Source of the DNA: JAPOXR01 sp965199765
GTDB taxonomy: Bacteria > Pseudomonadota > Alphaproteobacteria > Rhodobacterales > Rhodobacteraceae
Reading direction: 5' to 3'
DNA length: 64,000 nt
Assembly (NCBI GenBank): GCA_965199765.1
Contig: CBDATC010000001.1
Location: forward strand, 806,001-870,000
The position numbers were made by a program, and so were the translations under genes. Below, piece after piece: positions 60,927-64,000 of the stretch. Position 1 is the stretch's first letter. Each line of letters opens with the position of its first letter. The notes under the pieces are model-generated. The model made no database searches, was not told the DNA's origin, and worked only from the letters and a program-made list of their open reading frames with translations.

Positions 60927-61100
60927 CATCCATATCGACGCGGAATCAAGCTTAGACAGCGCAGAATAACCCATTGTTATGCAACTTATCCGGCAAGCGG
61001 GCTTTGGCGTGAAATGAAAAGGCGGGCCAATATTCGACCATGATGTGTCCGAACAGCATTGGATGCGAATTACTTCTCCCATCGGCTTGTCGTCTTTCCT

Positions 61101-61175
61101 GTCCATTGCCGGTCCTCTCTGTCTGAAAGGAACCATCAGCAAAAGCAACTTCGCGAAAGATTCTGTACGCTGTCC
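61101..61175. repeat. Dispersed 75-bp hairpin repeat, copy 2
   Basis: Partner of 8125-8199 (65/75 identical). It lies between the convergent 3' ends of dhaK and the glutamine-synthetase-like gene. The same hairpin core forms with one C-A mismatch and one G-T pair in the outer stem. See copy 1. Confidence 0.7.
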
Positions 61176-61205
61176 CCCGTTAGAACTGCCGCGTATCTGT
61201 CGCCT

Positions 61206-62507
61206 TCAGTATGTTCTTTCATACGCTGCACACTGCTCCGCAACGTCCATATCCGCAACATAATTGATTTCACATAACTTGTGGGTTCTGTAGACGGTCA
61301 AAAATTCCTCCGGAAACCAGCGCGCGACCGCTTTGCTCTCCTGCAAACAGTCGAGTGCAGCCCGTAGTGTTTTCGGAAGGCGGACAAGACCGCGCGACCT
61401 GAGATCGTCCTCGGACAGCAGCGACAAATCTTCTTCGGTTGGTTCGGGGGCCTTCAATCCATCCTCAATGCCTTGTGCGCCTGCATGAACAATTGCAGCG
61501 AGCGCCAAATGCGGGCATGCGGCGGCGTCAGCGGCGCGGAATTCAATATTGAATTGCTTTGCGATTGATGCGGTTTCCCGCGGTGTGTGCGGACAAATGC
61601 GGATGCCCGCTTCGCGGTCTCGAAACCCAAGATTGTTATAGGCAGCGGACCAGCGATGCGGTGTGAGGCGGAGATAGGAGATAACGGATGGCGCGGTGAA
61701 TGCTATGATTGCATCAAGATATTTGAGGATGCCTGCTGCGAAAGAAGATATCAGCACCGACATCCCGCAAGGTCCAGCTTCGTCATAGGAAACCGGATTC
61801 CCATCCGCATCCATCAAACTCATATGGATATGCACGCCGTTTCCAACCATTGAAGGATCGCGGATCGGCGTGAATGTCGCGTTCTGTCCGAGATAGCGAG
61901 CGGTCGATCGAGTAAGCTCACGCAGAATGACCGCGGCATCGGCAGCCCGAACGCCTTCCTCTGGACCAATCACCACCTCGTACTGGTTTGGACCATATTC
62001 CTTCATAATGCTGTCGGGGGTCAGCCCAACCGATTCCAATTTTGACAGCAGCATCTCGCACAGCGCTCTTTGGGCCTCAAAACCCCTTCGACCATAGCCT
62101 TCTCCTTCAAGGGGTGCGGAAGTCGTCAGCTGGAATTCGTGTTCAAAAGCTGCCAGCAACCGGACTCCCGCCACTTGTTCAAGTCGACTTAGCGCCGATT
62201 TCAGAAGCGAGCGCGTGCAGCATTCCCAAGGAACGCCAGCAAGTGTCGTGACATCACTTAGCATGAAGCGTTCAATTGTTTCGCCAAACCGGACGCACAC
62301 ATCGGCTGTTGGATCCGGAACAATCAAAAGATCGCCCAACGCACCATAAGGACTGGCCGCGATTTGGTCGAAACAGTTCATATGGACGCAGGCCGGCGTC
62401 CAACCCACTCCTCTTTTCAGACGCTTATCCAGCTGATTCTCTGGAAAAGCCTTGCCTCTGACTTTGCCAGCGACATCACATATCCCTGCAAAAACGAGAT
62501 TGGTCAT
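61206..62507 (-). CDS. Glutamine synthetase family protein
   Basis: 433 residues with the glutamine synthetase fold. The metal/ATP residues are visible: AAFEHEFQLTT (ExE), KEYGPNQYEVVIGP, VGNGVHIHMSLMDADGN (G-H-x-H) and RLTPHRWSAAYNNLGFRDRE in the place of the Arg-rich loop. The N-terminal beta-grasp is short and no adenylylation Tyr motif is seen, so it is not the housekeeping GlnA. Such proteins make gamma-glutamyl amides of amines. It overlaps rpiR by 4 nt. With N-formylglutamate amidohydrolase opposite, an amine or glutamyl-derivative pathway is likely. Substrate unknown. Confidence 0.82.
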   Translation of the reverse strand: MTNLVFAGICDVAGKVRGKAFPENQLDKRLKRGVGWTPACVHMNCFDQIAASPYGALGDLLIVPDPTADVCVRFGETIERFMLSDVTTLAGVPWECCTRSLLKSALSRLEQVAGVRLLAAFEHEFQLTTSAPLEGEGYGRRGFEAQRALCEMLLSKLESVGLTPDSIMKEYGPNQYEVVIGPEEGVRAADAAVILRELTRSTARYLGQNATFTPIRDPSMVGNGVHIHMSLMDADGNPVSYDEAGPCGMSVLISSFAAGILKYLDAIIAFTAPSVISYLRLTPHRWSAAYNNLGFRDREAGIRICPHTPRETASIAKQFNIEFRAADAAACPHLALAAIVHAGAQGIEDGLKAPEPTEEDLSLLSEDDLRSRGLVRLPKTLRAALDCLQESKAVARWFPEEFLTVYRTHKLCEINYVADMDVAEQCAAYERTY

Positions 62508-63349
62508 GATGGGGTCTCCTCTTGGCTCAATCGTAAAGCATCCCAAGCTTCTATACGAAAACGCGTGTCTTCCCATCCGGATTCGGCAATCTTGGAAACC
62601 AGGGCTTCGACCAACGCCAACGCGGCTGCGTAACTGTCCCAAACCGTCCCGGTTTCAATTGGAACGGCAATCACTTCCGCAGCATACCGATGGGCTGGCG
62701 AAAGCCACTTGTCGGTCATCAATATAACTTTGGCGCCCTGCTTTGAAGCACGTTGCGCAAGACTTTCAATTGTGCCCTGATATCGTCTGAAATCCACCAA
62801 AAAAAACACATCGCCCTGTTTGGTGCGCAGAAGAAACTCAGGCCATGTTTCGGGATCACGCGGAATATGAATGACACCTGCGCGGGTCTGACGCAGATGG
62901 AACGAAAAATGATATGCGATCGTATCGCTGACCCGGCCCCCCATGACAAATACTCTCCGGCGCGGATTGCTCAAAAGCTTGCAGATCTGTTCAAACTGCG
63001 CCTCGGTCACCACCGATTCAACAAACTGTATCTGTGCCGCTACACGTTTCAAAAATTCGTGGAGATATCCACTTTGTATCGATTCACCGGCGTTATACAC
63101 ATCCACCGGTGAACGCTGACCCATCTTCAATTCCTGCACGAGCTTGCGCTGCAGATCAGCGTAACCTAACAGCCCGAGTTTTGAAACAAATCTTGAAATT
63201 GACGGCGCGGAGACCTCTGCCCGATCCGAAAAGGTCTGAATGGGGACCAGACCCGCATAGGGATAGTCCGAAAGCAACACTGTCGCGAGCTTGCGCTCCG
63301 ACGGAGTTAAGGTTGTGAACTTAGAATCAATCAGTGCACGGATCGACAT
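62504..63349 (-). CDS. RpiR family transcriptional regulator
   Basis: 281 residues. The N-terminal helix-turn-helix is FSDRAEVSAPSISRFVSKLG, and the C-terminal SIS sugar-phosphate-binding domain has RRVFVMGGRVSDTIAYHFSF and FLVDFRRYQGTIESLA. It is co-transcribed with the glutamine-synthetase-like gene (ATGA overlap) and divergent from the amidohydrolase gene 79 nt away. It probably controls both, perhaps through the inverted repeat at 63368-63391. Confidence 0.9.
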   Translation of the reverse strand: MSIRALIDSKFTTLTPSERKLATVLLSDYPYAGLVPIQTFSDRAEVSAPSISRFVSKLGLLGYADLQRKLVQELKMGQRSPVDVYNAGESIQSGYLHEFLKRVAAQIQFVESVVTEAQFEQICKLLSNPRRRVFVMGGRVSDTIAYHFSFHLRQTRAGVIHIPRDPETWPEFLLRTKQGDVFFLVDFRRYQGTIESLAQRASKQGAKVILMTDKWLSPAHRYAAEVIAVPIETGTVWDSYAAALALVEALVSKIAESGWEDTRFRIEAWDALRLSQEETPS

Positions 63350-63367
63350 GAGATCTCAGTCATTAAA

Positions 63368-63391
63368 ATTTTCTCTCAATATAAAGAAAAT
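63368..63391. promoter_or_regulatory. Inverted repeat in the rpiR / amidohydrolase divergent region
   Basis: ATTTTCT-10 nt-AGAAAAT, 18 nt before the rpiR start and 38 nt before the amidohydrolase start, in a very AT-rich gap. A GAAAA...TTTTC pair also lies just to the right. A candidate operator for the RpiR protein. Confidence 0.4.
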
Positions 63392-63428
63392 ATTTGCTTT
63401 TGATACATAGTTTTCATACGTAACAAAA

Positions 63429-64000
63429 ATGAATAATGCGTTCACACATTCTTTGCTTACGCCTGATGACCCATCGCCAGTTGAACTTGTTAATGTGGAC
63501 AGCAATGTCCCCATCTTATTGCTGTGTGAACATGCAGGTCAATCCATCCCCGAAAAACTCGGAACGCTAGGCGTATCCGCAGAGATTCTCAATAGCCACC
63601 GCGGATGGGACATCGGCGCCGAGCATGTTGCGCGCCGGTTAGCGGATAAACTGCGCGCGCCTCTGGTCATTCAACGCTATAGCCGCCTTGTCATTGATGC
63701 CAACCGGCGACCGGACTGCGACGCAGCATTCCCGACAGTCAGTGACAACGCCTTGATTCCAGGCAATCGTGAACTTGGACCGGAGGCTCGCAGAGCGCGG
63801 ATTGAGGCAATCTTTACACCGATGGACCGCGCTATCAACCGGTTGTTTAAGCGCTGCGAGCGCAAGGCGTGTTTTTCAATCCACTCCTTCACACCGGTTC
63901 TTGACGGTCAGCGCCGACCTTGGAATGCGACGTTTCTGAGCCGATACTCAACCGAAACCGCAGACCGTCTTCTCGCATCGATAGCCCATGCGCGACCCGA
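63429..64000 (+). CDS. hutG: N-formylglutamate amidohydrolase (partial, runs off window)
   Basis: 190 residues are visible from the ATG at 63429; the 3' end is outside the window. Family features are VPILLLCEHAGQSIPEKLG (metal site), HRGWDIGAEHVARRLADKL, RLVIDANRRP and CFSIHSFTPVLDGQRRPW (second metal site). It hydrolyses N-formylglutamate or related N-acyl amino acids to glutamate and formate. A neighbouring glutamine-synthetase-like ligase, rather than histidine genes, suggests a role other than histidine catabolism. hutG is the closest symbol but the substrate is not certain. Confidence 0.88.
   Translation, partial: MNNAFTHSLLTPDDPSPVELVNVDSNVPILLLCEHAGQSIPEKLGTLGVSAEILNSHRGWDIGAEHVARRLADKLRAPLVIQRYSRLVIDANRRPDCDAAFPTVSDNALIPGNRELGPEARRARIEAIFTPMDRAINRLFKRCERKACFSIHSFTPVLDGQRRPWNATFLSRYSTETADRLLASIAHARP

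Overview
The window looks like the chromosome of an alphaproteobacterium, most likely of the Hyphomicrobiales (Rhizobiales) type. The reasons are the argH-lptM-lysA-DUF4175/TIGR02302 block, the short 41-residue L36 protein, the phaA-phaB pair, an alphaproteobacterial-style taurine importer, the DUF2007/TrmN6/polyprenyl synthase/IspE/TPR/ETF-QO neighbourhood, and a liv-type importer joined to acyl-CoA ligases. There is no rRNA, CRISPR array, complete insertion sequence or prophage. The one tRNA gene I find is tRNA-Val(GAC).

Layout. 0-5.8 kb: katG, then a taurine-type ABC importer tauA-tauB-tauC, all on the minus strand. 5.8-8.4 kb: a gene-poor stretch with one ankyrin-repeat gene, possible decayed coding DNA, one copy of a 75-bp hairpin repeat, then tRNA-Val and rpmJ. 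8.6-17.2 kb: one long minus-strand operon that couples a branched-chain-type (Liv) ABC importer to two acyl-CoA-forming ligases. 17.7-22.8 kb: a lone formate dehydrogenase alpha subunit, then pncA-pncB for NAD salvage. 23.4-34.3 kb: housekeeping genes (NYN-domain protein, rnhA, def-fmt, patB/malY-like lyase, accA, plsC, DUF4175 protein, lysA). 34.4-47.1 kb: the lptM lipoprotein gene, argH, tlpA, phaAB, an isoprenoid and electron-transfer block, and greA with a linked membrane protein.

47.2-60.9 kb is the most interesting region. A class-I-aldolase-like protein and a minus-strand pair (Gfo/Idh/MocA dehydrogenase and TIM-barrel sugar isomerase) flank a plus-strand operon of at least twelve genes. 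The operon encodes a sugar-type ABC importer with two different ATPases and a 62-residue membrane protein, followed without gaps by a PTS-type dihydroxyacetone kinase whose phosphotransfer proteins (DhaM, HPr, Enzyme I) are separate genes, a small helix-turn-helix protein, and DhaK. A perfect 20-bp palindrome sits between the -35 and -10 elements of the apparent operon promoter. The layout suggests import of a polyol or sugar, oxidation/isomerisation, aldol cleavage to dihydroxyacetone, and PEP-dependent phosphorylation to DHAP. That route is inferred.

61.2-64 kb: a glutamine-synthetase-family ligase with an RpiR regulator, divergent from an N-formylglutamate amidohydrolase cut off by the window edge. 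A second copy of the 75-bp repeat lies just before this cluster.
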